A stretch of 64,000 nucleotides of DNA from Mixophyes australis (GCA_036250195.1 JAVHZZ010000005.1:180775448-180839447), one strand, 5' to 3'. Positions 1 through 12,330 are shown, numbered from the stretch's first letter. Made by a program: numbers and translations. The notes: generated by a model not told the origin, from the sequence alone.

Positions 1-291
1 GTATACAGAATAAAGTGTATTCCAAAGTGAAGTGAAGCTTGGTTCCATTATGTGCGGAAGCATCACAATCTGAATACTCTGATGGTGAGGCTTGGTTCTG
101 TTCATATGGAATTAAGTACACTCTATAATGAGGCTTGACCTCACTATATGTTGAAACATTTAAATTGAGATATTTGTGTTTGATCTACCATTCTGAATTG
201 CAAACAATGTTGTATCGTTTTGTTTAATATTGTGGTTTTTTGAAAATGTTTTGTTGAGATTCATCACGTGACTGTGAATTATTATAAATAA
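1..291. other. Unassigned sequence
   Basis: AT-rich DNA with no credible reading frame. The word aggcttgg/aagcttgg recurs around 36-130, giving a faint repetitive look, but no family is recognised. Confidence 0.4.
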
Positions 292-358
292 AATGACACA
301 CTACCTTGAGAAAGATCCAGACCGAAGGATCGAAATGCGTCGGTCATAGTGTGTCATT
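292..358. repeat. Inverted repeat around a gaccga...tcggtc core
   Basis: A perfect 12-bp inverted repeat (aatgacacacta at 292-303, its complement at 347-358) encloses a smaller one (gaccga/tcggtc). The inner motif cttgagaaag...cgaaatgcgtcgg resembles cttgaaaaag...cgaaacgtacgtcgg at about 63482-63520, so both probably belong to one interspersed family. The family itself was not identified. Confidence 0.5.
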
Positions 359-2154
359 CGCTGAAAGGACCCCTACCTGCTCGTTAATATCATCTGTAAG
401 GAACTCCAGTATTTTATTCCGCAGCTTTTACATTCTAAATGTTATTTGTTCCAATCGATCCGATAGGAGTACCCATGTACTGTAATTGTACTTATTAAAG
501 TTTTAAAAACGTACTGCCTTAGATTTTTTCTCTGTTTTCTATCGTATGGTGGTATGATGGCCGAACTGCTGTGATATCATAAAGGAACAGAGTCTCCTAT
601 TGCCTTCTTTAAGTCCAGATATCCAGCAAATTTGGAATTTGAATCGAAATTTCTCTACTACAAAATATTTATCTGCAGGAATCTTCAAGCAAGAACTGGT
701 TGTGGAAGCACTAGTCATTTACATTGGTGATTTAATACAAGGATTCACGGTCAGTGCAATTACATGAACAGAAAAGGGCATAAACTTTCAGGTTTTTAGA
801 ACCAGAGCAAACGGTTATGAATGAGTTAAACCATTTAAAGAAAAGTGCTTGATGGCATTTAAGACATCATGCAATCTAAAGATACTGGAGATTCCTGCGA
901 TCAGTATATATAGTAAAAAGGAGAGTGCTCCTCCCAGCAGATGCTTCTACTCTTCTTAAGCCAATTTTATAAGTTTGACTTCCCGATCTCCAGTTGAATA
1001 ATTTTTTTCTGGAGAAGAATCCACACAGATGACTCCTGATGCTTTGATTGCGATGGGATAGTACAGCTCTATCTCCAAATGATGAGGAATACGGCTCTAG
1101 GAATGGTGGAGAGGGATGTTGCAGTACTAGAGTGGAAGTAAAACTTTTTTTTCAAAGTGAGAAAAGCACATAAGGGTGCTGGGGGCCATATGTGAAGGTT
1201 AACCCACTTTTTTGTAAGAACTGTTATAGGAACAATCGCCAAAGAATAATTTTGACCATTGCCTCATAGATGTTGCAGTATTGTCTTGAGATACAGTCTG
1301 TCAAAGGTAAATTAGGGGAGAATATTAATATTATTATGTAATCTTAGTTGATCTTAAGGGAAATATGCAGAAGATTTTGAGACTCATGTAGAATTGAATG
1401 TATATCTGTTTTCTTACTGCGCATGTGTACCAAAATAAAAGTGACCATATATCTACATGCAGATTTTGGCGCATCTTACACTTATGTTTAGAGACGTGGA
1501 ACAGAAGAAGGAAGGGGTGGGCAAGTGTAGGCTAAGTACAGTAAGGACGTGTTCACCTAACTTCAGACCTGGTCGCATCCACAGATATACCTTTTAGCAT
1601 GTGTATCTCTTGTGGGTGCTGGAGGACTGGTGCAGCAGTATGCAATCATGAGCAGCACTAGCTAGCCGCTTCTGATTGGCTAATTGCGGATTGACCGTTC
1701 TAACTTTTGATGCTTTTCATTAACCATGTTTGGATCAGTGGCAGCTCATCACCATCATGCTATCGTCAAGTACACCCGTCATGACACTAGTCAGCCAATC
1801 ACTGTGTTGGTGAATTTTTTATTTGGTTGAAAACATGAGGTCAAGCAACTTCAGTCAGGAGGAGAGACCAAAGAAATGGACAGGTATCTTGCTGGCTGGA
1901 TACCTGTCATCACTGCCCACGAACACAAGGCATTTAGTACTGCTGAGCCAAATCCACATGAGCCCTAGGAGTTAGTCGCTCCATTGACCAAATACAACAG
2001 AAAGACTTAAGCAGGTAGCAGCCACAAGAGTTGAGAAAAATTATAAGGAGAGGTACATAAAAATTTTAATGCCTAGACTGTCATGTTTCCTGAAAAAAAT
2101 AATACATTTGTGCAAAAAGCAATTGTGACTTGTTAATGGTATACAACAAATAAT
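359..2154. other. No gene or recognised repeat seen
   Basis: About 1.8 kb of AT-rich sequence without a coding signature. Open frames are short and show no family motif. It may be intergenic or intronic DNA. Confidence 0.4.
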
Positions 2155-2495
2155 GGGGCAGCACGGTGTCTTGGTGGTTAGCACTTCTGCCTTACAGCAC
2201 TGGGGTCATGAGGTCAATTCCCAACCATGACCTTATCTGTGGGGAGTGCATGTTCTCCCCGTGTTTGCGTGGGTTTCCTTCGAGTGCTCCGGTTTCCTCC
2301 CAAAACATACTAGTAGGTTAATTGGTTGCTATCAAATTGACCCTAGTCTGTCTCTCTCTGTCTGTCTGTGTGTGTGTGTATATGTTAGGGAATTTAGACT
2401 GCAAGCTCCAATGAGGCAGGGACTTATGTGAGTTAGTTATCTGTACAGCGCTGTGGAATTAATGGCGCTATATAAATAGATGATGATGATGATGA
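2155..2495 (+). repeat. V-SINE-like SINE with L2-type tail
   Basis: The head (ggggcagcacggtg, then ggtggttagcac and aggtcaattccc) has the layout of tRNA-derived pol III A and B boxes. The middle (ctccccgtgtttgcgtggg, then tgctccggtttcctcccaaa) matches the V-SINE central domain known from vertebrates such as zebrafish DANA. The tail reads cagcgctgtgg...ggcgctatataaata followed by (gat)n, as in L2-clade LINE 3' ends used for mobilisation. No clear TSD was seen. Confidence 0.75.
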
Positions 2496-2784
2496 ATGTC
2501 TGATTAATATAACACCTAAACAGCATTCAGTGTCATAAGACACGATTATCAATAGAATGTGTATTATAAAATTGACAATTCATGAACAAAAGCAAATATA
2601 TCTGTGTAAGATTAAAATGTATTACACTATGGTTATATTGCCTTAAAGGTAACTATTGCTTAAAATTAAAGCCATACACATCTTTTCATAAATAATGTAA
2701 CCATTTAAGTTTCCCCATTTAATGAAAAAAAAGATTCACTTCACAAAAAAAATGCCTCAACTTAAAGCACAATATGAAGACTGG
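2496..2784. other. Unassigned spacer
   Basis: AT-rich spacer between the SINE and the next MITE; nothing recognised. Confidence 0.35.
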
Positions 2785-3127
2785 GGGCCTGATTTATTAA
2801 GGGACGTAGGCAAAAAGTTTTCTTACTTAAGTTTTCTGGACAAAACCATGTTGCCATGCAAGGGGTGTAATTTAATATATTATTTTGCACTTAAGTTAAA
2901 TGGATGTTTTTTTCATGTAGCACACAAATATCAACTTTAAATTTTTAGTATACAAATAAGCTATCAAGTATTTGTGTTCTACATGAAAAAACAGCCAGTA
3001 TTTAACTTATGTGCAAAACAATAAGCTAACAATTACACCCCTTGAATTGCAACACGGTTTTGTCCAGAAAACTTAAGTAAGAAAACTTACGCTATTTCTT
3101 GCCTAAGTTCCTCAATGAATCAGGCCC
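2785..3127. mobile_element. Harbinger-like MITE, gggcctgatt family, copy 1
   Basis: It starts gggcctgatttattaaggg and ends with the complementary aatgaatcaggccc. The arms carry ttctggacaaaacc and its complement, so the whole unit folds on itself. The same family recurs at 23096-23366 and 36645-36963. The flanking trinucleotides tgg and tag are compatible with a degraded 3-bp TSD. Placement in PIF/Harbinger is inferred from TIR style and 3-bp TSD. Confidence 0.7.
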
Positions 3128-3869
3128 TAGATGTTGTGAAAATATAAAACTAGCACACTTTCATATCTACCATAAACAAATGTAAATAAAGGTGCTTCAC
3201 TACTGTGAATAACTTAAATAGAGTGTAAAAAGCTGATTCAATGCATTGCAATGTGCCCCAGAAAGACTTCAAAATGGTTGCAAAGTCACTTTGGGGCGAT
3301 GCAACATTGCAAATTTGTTCTCGCACAGCAAAGAGATGTTGAGCAAAATCTGCAATGTTGGGATACCATAGTACTCAGAAATATCCACAGTCGGACATTG
3401 CAGTGACGTCTGATGGCACATTGCTTTGAATTGATTTGGCCTCTAAGGGAAACTTGTATCTTACAGTCAGCAATAGATTTATTAAATATCTGCAACAAGG
3501 GCATAAAATATGTTCTTACTAGCTATTGAAGCCAAATTGTGCATGTGTATCTACTGTGACAAGGTGAACGCATGTAGATGGTTGTCTACAATAATGTTGT
3601 TTTGTTCTGAATTGTTAGCTTAGATATTCATCTATATGCATCAACCTTGTCACAGTAAAAAGCTTCAATGGCTGGAAAGAAGATAATACAAATATATAAT
3701 AACAGAATTCCAGATTTTTAAACACAATGTGTTATAGTGTTATTTTTTTCTATAAAGTGTGCTTTGACATTGTTTTCCGAAAGCAGGATGTAATTTATTC
3801 AAGAACTGTAAAAAAAATCAAAAATAACACAAGGGGAAACAAAAAAAAGGTATGTATTATATTTCACAG
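3128..3869. other. Unassigned spacer
   Basis: No gene or repeat family recognised. A pyrimidine-rich stretch ending in cacag directly precedes the exon-like segment that follows. Confidence 0.35.
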
Positions 3870-4114
3870 AACAGGCTGAAGGGGAGGAAGAGGTAATTGG
3901 AGGAGAAAGGCTGAGAAGGAGGAGGCAGAGGATGAGGTGGGCACATCCTCATTGACTAAAGAGGAGGTAGACCCAGGCCTTCATGGGGAAATTAAACCAG
4001 CCACTCCTGAGAAGGAAATTTTGGAACCAGCCACTCTTTTGGAAGAAGCTAAGAGTGAGGGCTTTTTCTGGGGAGCTAAACATGGTAGAGGAGAGTGAAG
4101 AGGACCACAGCAAG
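3870..4114 (+). pseudogene. Exon-like Glu/Lys-rich segment, frame broken
   Basis: The segment is preceded by a splice-acceptor-like tract (atatttcacag) and followed by a donor-like caag/gtacca. Inside, one frame gives about 62 codons rich in Glu and Lys, including TKEEVDPGLHGEIKPATPEK and a following EILEPATLLEEAKSEG. No single frame is open across all 245 bases: at least one shift is needed near 3920 and another near 4085. It may be a decayed exon of a host gene, or chance. No protein family is recognised. Confidence 0.25.
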
Positions 4115-4197
4115 GTACCAATTACACATTTATTTTTATAGATGAAAAACATGATTATTTTGTAGTCATGACACGGTATGTTTTTGTGACATCAGAG

Positions 4198-6446
4198 CAG
4201 GGCTGGACTGGCCATCTGGCACTTCTGGCAAATGCCAGAAGGGCCAATGGTCAGATGGGCCGGTCTGATCTGTCAGTGCACTGACCGTGCACTGCAAGGT
4301 GTGTGCACTGACACTTCCTGGTCACATGTGGGGGGGGGCTGGGAATAATATTGCCCACTACTGTGTAGCATAATATCAACTGGGGGCACTATTGGGGCAT
4401 AATATCAACTGGGAGCACTATTGGGGCATAATATCAACTGGGGGCACTATTGGGGCATAATATCAACTGGGGGCACTTTTGTGGCATAATATCAGCTGGG
4501 GCACTACTGTGTGGTAAAATATGATTTTGGGGCAATACTATGTGGTAAAATATGATTTTGGGGCACTACTGTGTGGTAAAATATGATTTTGGAGCACTAC
4601 TGTGTGGTAAAATATGATTTTGGGGCAATACTATGTGGTAAAATATGATTTTGGGGCACTACTGTGTGGTAAAATATGATTTTGTTGCAATACTATGTGG
4701 TAAAATATGATTTTGGGGCACTACTGTGTGGTAAAATATGATTTTGGGGCACTACTGTGTGGTAAAATATGATTTTGGGGAACTACTGTGTGGTAAAATA
4801 TGATTTTGGGGCAATACTATGTGGTAAAATATGATTTTGGGGCACTACTGTGTAGTAAAATATGATTTTGGGGCAATACTATGTGGTAAAATATGATTTT
4901 GGGGCACTACTGTGTGGTAAAATATGATTTTGGGGCACTACTGTGTGGTAAAATATGATTTTGGGGCACTACTGTGTGGCAAAATATGATTTTGGGGCAC
5001 TACTATGTGGTTAAATATGATTTTGGGGCACTACTGTATGGTAAAATATGATTTTGGGGCACTACTGTGTGGTATAATATCAATTGGGGGCATGTACTCA
5101 GGCATGAGGGAAGGAGGAGAATGTTAATAAAATGTAGGAGGCAGACTAGTAATTTAATGGTGGAGTTTAGGTGGGGGCTAATTATTTAATTTGCGCTATT
5201 TTATTTGTGGGGTGATGTGGGTTAATTTTATATTAGGGGCTAGCAATTTAGGATAGGGTGATTGGACCTTTCAATTAATAGTCCCCAAACCACCCCAGCA
5301 TTAAATTAAAGTGGGGCTGTTTGGGAAAGTAATATGAATTTAATAGCAGTGATGGTTGCGGGAAATAGCATTTACGTTTAATAACTAAACCTATTTCCCT
5401 CCCTCCAAACAATCCCAGCAATAAATGAAATAGCATTTACATTTAATAAATATACCTATTTAATTTATGGCTGGGATTGTTTGGAGGGATGGAAATAGGT
5501 TTATTTATCAGCAGCAGCAGCTATTTATATTAAATGTAAATACTAGTATTTTAATGTTGGGACTGGATGGAGGCATAATTATAAAACATGGGTTGTATTG
5601 ATTAAACACCAGGGCTGGTTGGAGTTTTCTAAATTACATGTACCCATTTTTTTCCAAATAGGGCCTCCAACATTCCAGTATCCAGACAAGCAGCAACTGA
5701 ACTAAAGACATCAGGAGCCATAGGTGGTGAAAGTAACAAGACAGGTAGGAGAGAGCAGGACAGTCTGCTACCTGTCCTGAATCTGGTGGGGAAGTCCCGA
5801 ATTTTGGTGACTGTCTCATTTAGTGAGATTTGATCCGACTACAAGGACAGTTGGGAGGTATGTCCCACTTCACACTGTACTGCTTGTGAAGGCAGAGCTG
5901 TGTGCAGCTAACAGTATTGCACACAGTATTGCCTGTGTATTTGTCTAACATTTGTCTAAAATGATAGACATGTTACATAATAGGGGCTCCCTATCTTAAA
6001 AAACCCCAGGCCCCCCAAGTGTTAATCCAGCTCTTGTTAGCAGGAGGGAGCTGATAGCTGCTCCAAGTCTCTGGATAGGACACAGCCTGCAGAGCAAGCC
6101 GAGGATCTCTAGGTCTCACAAGATTTGGTAATCTTGGGAGACTAAGAGCTTCCCTGCTCACTCTACAGGAAGTTCCCACCCTGATGGATGTCAGCAGCAC
6201 CAGAAGCATAGATAAGTACAGTGGGCTGGGGGTGTCATAATGTGACTTGGGGAATGGCGTGATAAATGTAATGTTTTATTTTAATGTATGTATCATTGCC
6301 CCATGTGGCCACACCTACAACACAATGTGGTCACGCCTTTTTCGGTGCTGCCACGCAGGTCCACCTCGGTTTCTTTCCTGCTGGAACTAAGGTGGGCCTG
6401 TGGACTATAAATGTCAGGGCTGATTTTTAGTCCCAGTCCGGCCCTG
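4198..6446. mobile_element. Non-autonomous hAT element with 8-bp TSD
   Basis: The left end cagggctggactgg and the complement of the right end (cagggccggactggg) form the TIR. The flanks catcagag (4190-4197) and cgtcagag (6447-6454) form an 8-bp TSD with one mismatch, diagnostic of hAT insertion. The interior has no transposase frame. It holds a minisatellite and a segment around 5640-5950 that closely resembles 48790-49090 in another hAT element. A second start of this type lies at 63350. Confidence 0.85.
4363..5089 (+). repeat. 30-bp minisatellite
   Basis: Roughly twenty tandem units of ggggcactactgtgtggt plus aaaatatgatttt, preceded by four units of a related cataatatcaactgggg form. Variants such as caatactatg and cactactgtg alternate, pointing to stepwise unit duplication. 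The array lies inside the hAT element 4198-6446. Confidence 0.9.
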
Positions 6447-6926
6447 CGTCAGAGTATCTTATATTTCTGTCAACACAACACCATAATTGGTGAATGATTT
6501 AAAGTAATGGAAATAATGAACCCAGGCACTGTGTTTGATTAAAAATAAAAACAAGTCATCCAGGCCCTGGCTCATGCCAAAAAGCAGGATATTAAATTAT
6601 AGGACACCCGGGCTAAAATTTAAAATTACTCTAAAAGCATGACTAAAGAGGGAGCACACCTCAGGTACTTTATATATAAATTGATATTGATATTGGCGCA
6701 AACCTAATTGCAATAATACAGACAACGAATTATATAAATAATTAAATAACGTTTGTTTCAAATTCCCACAGTTCAATAGATTATTAGATGTTTCCGTTCC
6801 ACTTGTCTTTCGGGATAAACACTGCTCTCCAATATATGAAACACAAATAAGAAACAGCAAGAATCAAGATATGGTGTAGTATGAACAAACTTTTTTTTAT
6901 TCCAAAATAAAACGGAGACAGGCAAT
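6447..6926. other. Unassigned spacer
   Basis: AT-rich; open frames here are short and lack family motifs. Confidence 0.35.
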
Positions 6927-7645
6927 GGGCCTGATTCTTTAAGGAACATAAATGCAAATATGTGCTGTATTTTGCATAAAATCGCTTTGTGCACGCTCAA
7001 AACTGGACCATACACTAGTAAAAGCAAGAACATCCAATTCATCATAAGCGCCCTTACAAAAGCCTACAATTTCAGGGGTGGAACAGGGAAGGTAATTTAT
7101 GTATGTAGTCAATGTACAGTAAGGGCGTGCCAAGCTCGAACACATGCAGCAGCATCCGATTCAAGCTTAGGCATCTCATAGGTATGTGTTTTTCTGTGGC
7201 ATCACTTGCACTAGCTACAGGTCAGGTGTGTGTGCCAAGTGATTGTGATGATGGTTGAGTATGCACGCTAGAACATGTGTTTGCATTCAGGAGCAACTGC
7301 AAATATGCATTTTATGTACAGTAGACATTAATAACATCATTATAAATGTATTGCATGGGGTGAAGCAAGATTTTTTCTTTTTAAATGTGTTTTCATTAAT
7401 GACTACATTACTAACAAATGACAATCATTGAATTTTTGTGTGTGTACGTTTTGCTGGGACTTTATATTCCACATATGTATTGGATCTATCCTACAGTGTA
7501 TTTTGTCTGTCTCAATACGGCAAGTTCCATATAGGCAGAATATGCCTAGACCCATATTCAACAAAAGATGTTTCTGAATACGGATGTGCGTATGCCCAAA
7601 TTATGTGCATTTTAAAAAACACACACATACACATACACTAGGGTC
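6927..7645. mobile_element. Harbinger-like element, long form, copy 1
   Basis: It begins gggcctgattctttaagg and is collinear with 22642-23565 over most of its length; shared words include ttgcataaaatcgc, gattcaagctt and gggagcaact/aggagcaact. The right end is approximate because no TIR is preserved there. No transposase remains. It lacks the MITE that splits the other copy, so it serves as an empty-site reference. Confidence 0.6.
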
Positions 7646-7740
7646 CTTTTTTGTCATAAGCCATGACCACATCATCTGACTGAGTAGGGATGCATCTCTT
7701 CTGTGTCTATGTTGCGGATTGGCTAGGGGAGTGGTTAGTG

Positions 7741-8028
7741 CATGCCAACTTCTGGGAGACTCCTACATTTCGCTTGAGTCTCCCGGACTCCTGGGAGAGT
7801 GTGGCAATCTCCCTGATCTGCCCACTTCCTAGTGAAGTGGGCAGAATTCGGTTCAAACGCCACAATTCACCGGGAATCGCGGCGTTTGGCCACTGTAAAA
7901 TGACGCGATTTGCATCATTACATCATGGGGCGGGGCTAAAATGCCACGATTTTTGGAGCTCCGCCCCCTACACACCTACCTCTCCCTGGCAGCTCCTGGA
8001 AGAACAATTTTAAATGTTGGCAAGTATG
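7741..8028. mobile_element. hAT-type MITE (cataccttccaac-like ends)
   Basis: The 288-bp unit has ends catgccaacttct and, complemented, catacttgccaacattt. It is flanked on both sides by the exact 8-bp TSD ggttagtg (7733-7740 and 8029-8036). The interior is GC-rich (ggggcggggctaaaatgcc), non-coding, and resembles the interior of 35788-36427. Confidence 0.85.
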
Positions 8029-8036
8029 GGTTAGTG

Positions 8037-8390
8037 GATGTGTGTGCATATCCACTGTAATGGAAAGTAGATGTGTGCACCTCCTAATTGTTAGTCAGGT
8101 AATGCAATGTGACAATCTGCCTCAGCTCTAGTGAGAATTAAATGGATGCTTGCACATTCATAGTGGTGTGGATCCACTGTGTTCTTATTTTATTTGGTCT
8201 GTTTATACTTATAGAGATTGCACCCCTATGTGGGGAGGAACTTGATGGGGCTAGTATTAATTATTATTAATGGAGCAGGGAGGTGGGAAGATAATATTGG
8301 TATTGAATAATTGTAAAATAAGTAAATAGGACCAATTTAGATAATGAACAAATCATATTACTAGGCTGGGTGGTATGGGAAACTAAATGT
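8037..8390. other. Unassigned spacer
   Basis: No gene or repeat recognised before the TSD of hAT copy A. Confidence 0.35.
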
Positions 8391-8710
8391 GTATGTAGTA
8401 GTGATGTGCACCGGCGACTTTTGAGGTCTCGTGTTTTGTGTTTTGTATCCGGATTTTCTCAATGTTTTGGGTTCGGATTTGTTTCGCAAAACACCTGCCG
8501 AAAGGTTTTGGTTCGGATTTAAGGTTTTGGATTCGGATTTTTTTTGAAAAAAGCATAAAAAGTTAAAAAATCAAGTTTTTGGGCTTATTTTCACTCCTAC
8601 GCTATTATTGACCTCAATAACATTCAATAACAAGCATTTCCACTAATTTACCGTGTATTCTGAACACCTCACAATATAGTTATTAGTCCAAAACGTTACA
8701 ACGAGGTATC

Positions 8711-8976
8711 TTTCTGGACTGCGTAGTGGAGTGGTCCCCACAATATAATAAGAAAACCATCAACTGGTCTTAATCGCACCAAAACATGTACCTGGACTGC
8801 GTAGGGGAGTGGGTCACCACAATATAAATTAAAAACCCTGAACTTGTATGATTCGCACCAATAATGTACCCGAACTGCGTAGAGGAGTGGGTCACCACAA
8901 TATATATAATAAGAAAACCATCAACTGGTATGAATCGCACCGAATAATAAACCTGGACTGCGTAGAGGAGTGGGTC
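8711..8976. repeat. 3' subterminal ~80-bp tandem array, first part
   Basis: Units contain ggactgcgtagaggagtggg, tcaccacaatat and ttcgcaccaataatgtacc. The array is cut here by the nested element and resumes at 10446. Confidence 0.9.
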
Positions 8977-8984
8977 ACCACAAT

Positions 8985-10188
8985 CAGAGCCGTAACGAGG
9001 GTGGTGCCGGCGGTGCCATCGCCCAGGGCGCAAGCCCAAGGGGGCGCAACAGCCGCCCGCTACCTTCCCCTCTGTGCAGGACCAGATTTACCAGCGATCC
9101 GAGAAGCAGACTTCCAGTTCCAACACACCCTGTGCATAAGTCTTCACTTCCTATCAGAAACTGATATGCACATGCTGGCTGCCTGCTCTGCACGTTAGCT
9201 GCCCCTATAATCCCGCCCCCTGCTGTCACCGGTGACTGTGTGGTTATCAGTGCAGCGCTCAGCGTTGCCTTCTGACAGGCTGCAACAGGACTTTCTCTGC
9301 ACGATGGCCCACGCGCTGCCTGGGCTGTTACAACAGAGAAGTCAGTGCTCGGGCATTTTGTTTGGAAGCTCAGGCCCGCCCCCACCTCTTCCACTTCTCA
9401 GGTGAGCTGCCACTGAGCACTTATACTCCTTCCCTGTTTCCTGGATTGGTGTCCCCTGACTCCTTCCTTTATTCAAACAATAAAGCATTTTATTTATTTT
9501 TTTATCTTATTGTTTTTGCTATCCTGAGAATAACAGAATGGGTATTCTGTAAGTACAAGCACCACTATTACATAGGCTTTTTCATGGAAAAATGTGGAAA
9601 CCCCCGTGTAGAAACCCTGCGTTTGCCTCTGTGGCTTCGTCACTAAGCAAGTGTTCAGATTAGAGGCCACTCTCACCTCTTAGGCAAGAGAAGTGCAGTG
9701 TAGTCTGTGGCTCTATTATTAACTAATATCAGGTCAGTAATGTCAGGTACACAGTGGTATAGGTACGTAGAACATCTGCAATTCAATGTAGAACATACAA
9801 ATCATTACATAGCCATGTACATAATCATGTGTGTGTGTGGGCGCAGGCATTGTATTTGTATTGTGTGTGTGGGGGGTGGGGGCCAGCGTGTTTGTATTGT
9901 GTGTGGGTAACACAGGCAGACAGAGGTAAACCTGTGGTTTGTATTATGTAGCATACAATGATTGGTGGTTTTGAAAGACCCAAAACACGTTCTGTTTTGA
10001 GCAATGTGCATTTCAATTGGCTCATTAAAAAGCGAGATTGTGCCTTGTTTGTATTTCATTGTATAAGATGGGATATACTGAGCGCAGGCTTAATTCTTCT
10101 CTGTTTTTGCCTCAAAATATTATATATGTTGTCTTGGCAGATGTTAAATTAACCGGTTGTTAATTTATTTGCATCCCACCACTGTGTT

Positions 10189-10236
<48 letters not shown>

Positions 10237-10445
10237 TATATATATGTATGTATGATCGCTATGTGTATATAGATATATATATCATGTATTTGCAAATATG
10301 TGTAGCAGAATTCTTTCAGTGAAGTGCTAGCCACACCCCCACATTAGGTTGGCCACACCCACTTGGCAAATGTCACTCCCACTTCGATGGGGGGCGCCGG
10401 TGCCCTGTCTCGCCCAGGGCACTGAAATGTCTAGATACGGCACTG
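8985..10445. mobile_element. Second hAT family, nested in copy A
   Basis: The left end cagagccgtaacgagg and complemented right end cagtgccgtatctag form a CAG-type hAT TIR. The flanks accacaat (8977-8984 and 10446-10453) are an exact 8-bp TSD inside the tandem array of copy A, so this insertion is younger than A. The interior carries GT-rich tracts and a (TA)n run but no transposase frame; it is a non-autonomous element. Confidence 0.9.
10198..10240. repeat. (TA)n microsatellite
   Basis: Nearly pure TA repeat preceded by a short gtgtgtgtgta run. Confidence 0.95.
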
Positions 10446-11240
10446 ACCACAATATAAATTAAAAACCCTGAACTTGTATGATTCGCACCAATAATGTACC
10501 TGGACTGCGTAGAGGAGTGGGTCACCACAATATATATAATAAGAAAACCATCAACTGGTATGAATCGCACCGAATAATGTACCTGGACTGCGTAGAGGAG
10601 TGGGTCACCACAATATAAATTAAAAACCCTGAACTTGTATGATTCGCACCAATAATGTACCTGGACTGCGTAGAGGAGTGGGTCACCACAATATATATAA
10701 TAAGAAAACCATCAACTGGTATGAATCGCACCGAATAATGTACCTGGACTGCGTAGAGGAGTGGGTCACCACAATATAAATTAAAAACCCTGAACTTGTA
10801 TGATTCGCACCAATAATGTACCTGGACTGCGTAGAGGAGTGGGTCACCACAATATATATAATAAGAAAACCATCAACTGGTATGAATCGCACCGAATAAT
10901 GTACCTGGACTGCGTAGAGGAGTGGGTCACCACAATATAAATTAAAAACCCTGAACTTGTATGATTCGCACCAATAATGTACCTGGACTGCGTAGAGGAG
11001 TGGGTCACCACAATATATATAATAAGAAAACCATCAACTGGTATGAATCGCACCGAATAATGTACCTGGACTGCGTAGAGGAGTGGGTCACCACAATATA
11101 AATTAAAAACCCTGAACTTGTATGATTCGCACCAATAATGTACCTGGACTGCGTAGAGGAGTGGGTCACCACAATATTATTAAAAAACCCTACACGGGTC
11201 TGAATTCCACCCAAAAAGTTTATGGACTGCGTAGTGTAGT
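10446..11240. repeat. 3' subterminal array of copy A, 161-bp higher-order units
   Basis: Two alternating ~80-bp forms (one with aaattaaaaaccctgaac, one with ataataagaaaaccatc) make a 161-bp higher-order repeat, seen as identical frames spaced exactly 161 bp apart. About nine simple units are present here. Confidence 0.9.
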
Positions 11241-11764
11241 GTTCCCCACAATATTATTTAAAAATTTTGCAGCAACGTTGACAGTCAACGTTGTTTAATA
11301 TCTGATACACCTCTATCTGGACTGCATAGTGGAGTGGCCCCGGTACCCAATTTGGTACCGGGGCCACAATACTTCCTCCAACCATGGTACAGACCATTCG
11401 TCATTGAGATCCCATCAAGTATGTTAAAGACAGACAGGGTCGAAGTGTTATTGGTTGACTTTGTAAACCAAAAAACTGTCCCTGTTGCACATAGTCGTGC
11501 AATGAAGACTGACTTTTTCATTTAAAGGCACCATCTTTAAAGTGTAGTGTTTGTAAGTCATATTATACTTTTGGTAAAATTTGTTTATTTTGTTCCTCTT
11601 TATGGTAACTACTAATAGAATTAAAGTATTAAATAGAAGCGTCAGTTCCTCTTTATGGCAATTAGTAATAGAATTAAAGTATTAAATAGAATTAAAGTAT
11701 TAAATAGAGTGGTATAGAGTGGTAGTGTGGTATAGAGTGGTCCCCACAATATAATAATAAAACC

Positions 11765-12150
11765 CTCAACTGGTCTGAATTCCACCAAACAAGTATCTGG
11801 ACTGCGTAGTGGGGTGGCCCTGGTACCCAATTTGATACCGGGGCCACAATAAAATAAATACACCCTCAACTGGTCTGAATTCCACCAAACAAGTATCTGG
11901 ACTGCGTAGTGGGGTGGCCCCGGTACCCAATTTGATACCGGGGCCACAATAAAATAAATACACCCTCAATTGGTCTGAATTCCACCAAACAAGTATCTGG
12001 ACTGCGTAGTGGGGTGGCCCTGGTACCCAATTTGATACCGGGGCCACAATAAAATAAATACACCCTCAACTGGTCTGAATTCCACCAAACAAGTATCTGG
12101 ACTGCGTAGTGGGGTGGCCCCGGTACCCAATTTGATACCGGGGCCACAAT
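11765..12150. repeat. 100-bp tandem array of copy A
   Basis: Four units spaced exactly 100 bp apart. Each contains the palindrome ggccccggta-ccaatttga-taccggggcc (10-bp stems) and ggactgcgtagtggggtgg. The same unit is amplified in copy B. Confidence 0.9.
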
Positions 12151-12197
12151 AACTCCTCCAAGTTCAAAGTGTAGTGTTTATAACATCTTAACAGTAC

Positions 12198-12330
12198 ACT
12201 AATTCTAGCACGTCAAAACCTCTTGTTTTAAATAATGACAGGGCATTTAACTTTTGATTTAATTTATTGAATTTGTTGGCATTTTCTTTTACTTTTTGAA
12301 CATGGCAAACGATTGTTGAATGGTCACATA
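12198..12330 (-). pseudogene. Fossil transposase fragments in 3' region of copy A
   Basis: On the minus strand this non-coding segment carries caacaatcgtttgccatg, then tgccctgtcattatttaaaa and caagaggttttgacgtgct. They match, in the same order, two stretches of the intact transposase gene of copy C (57370-57387 and about 58130-58175). These are therefore decayed pieces of transposase coding sequence lying downstream of the stop codon. Confidence 0.7.
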
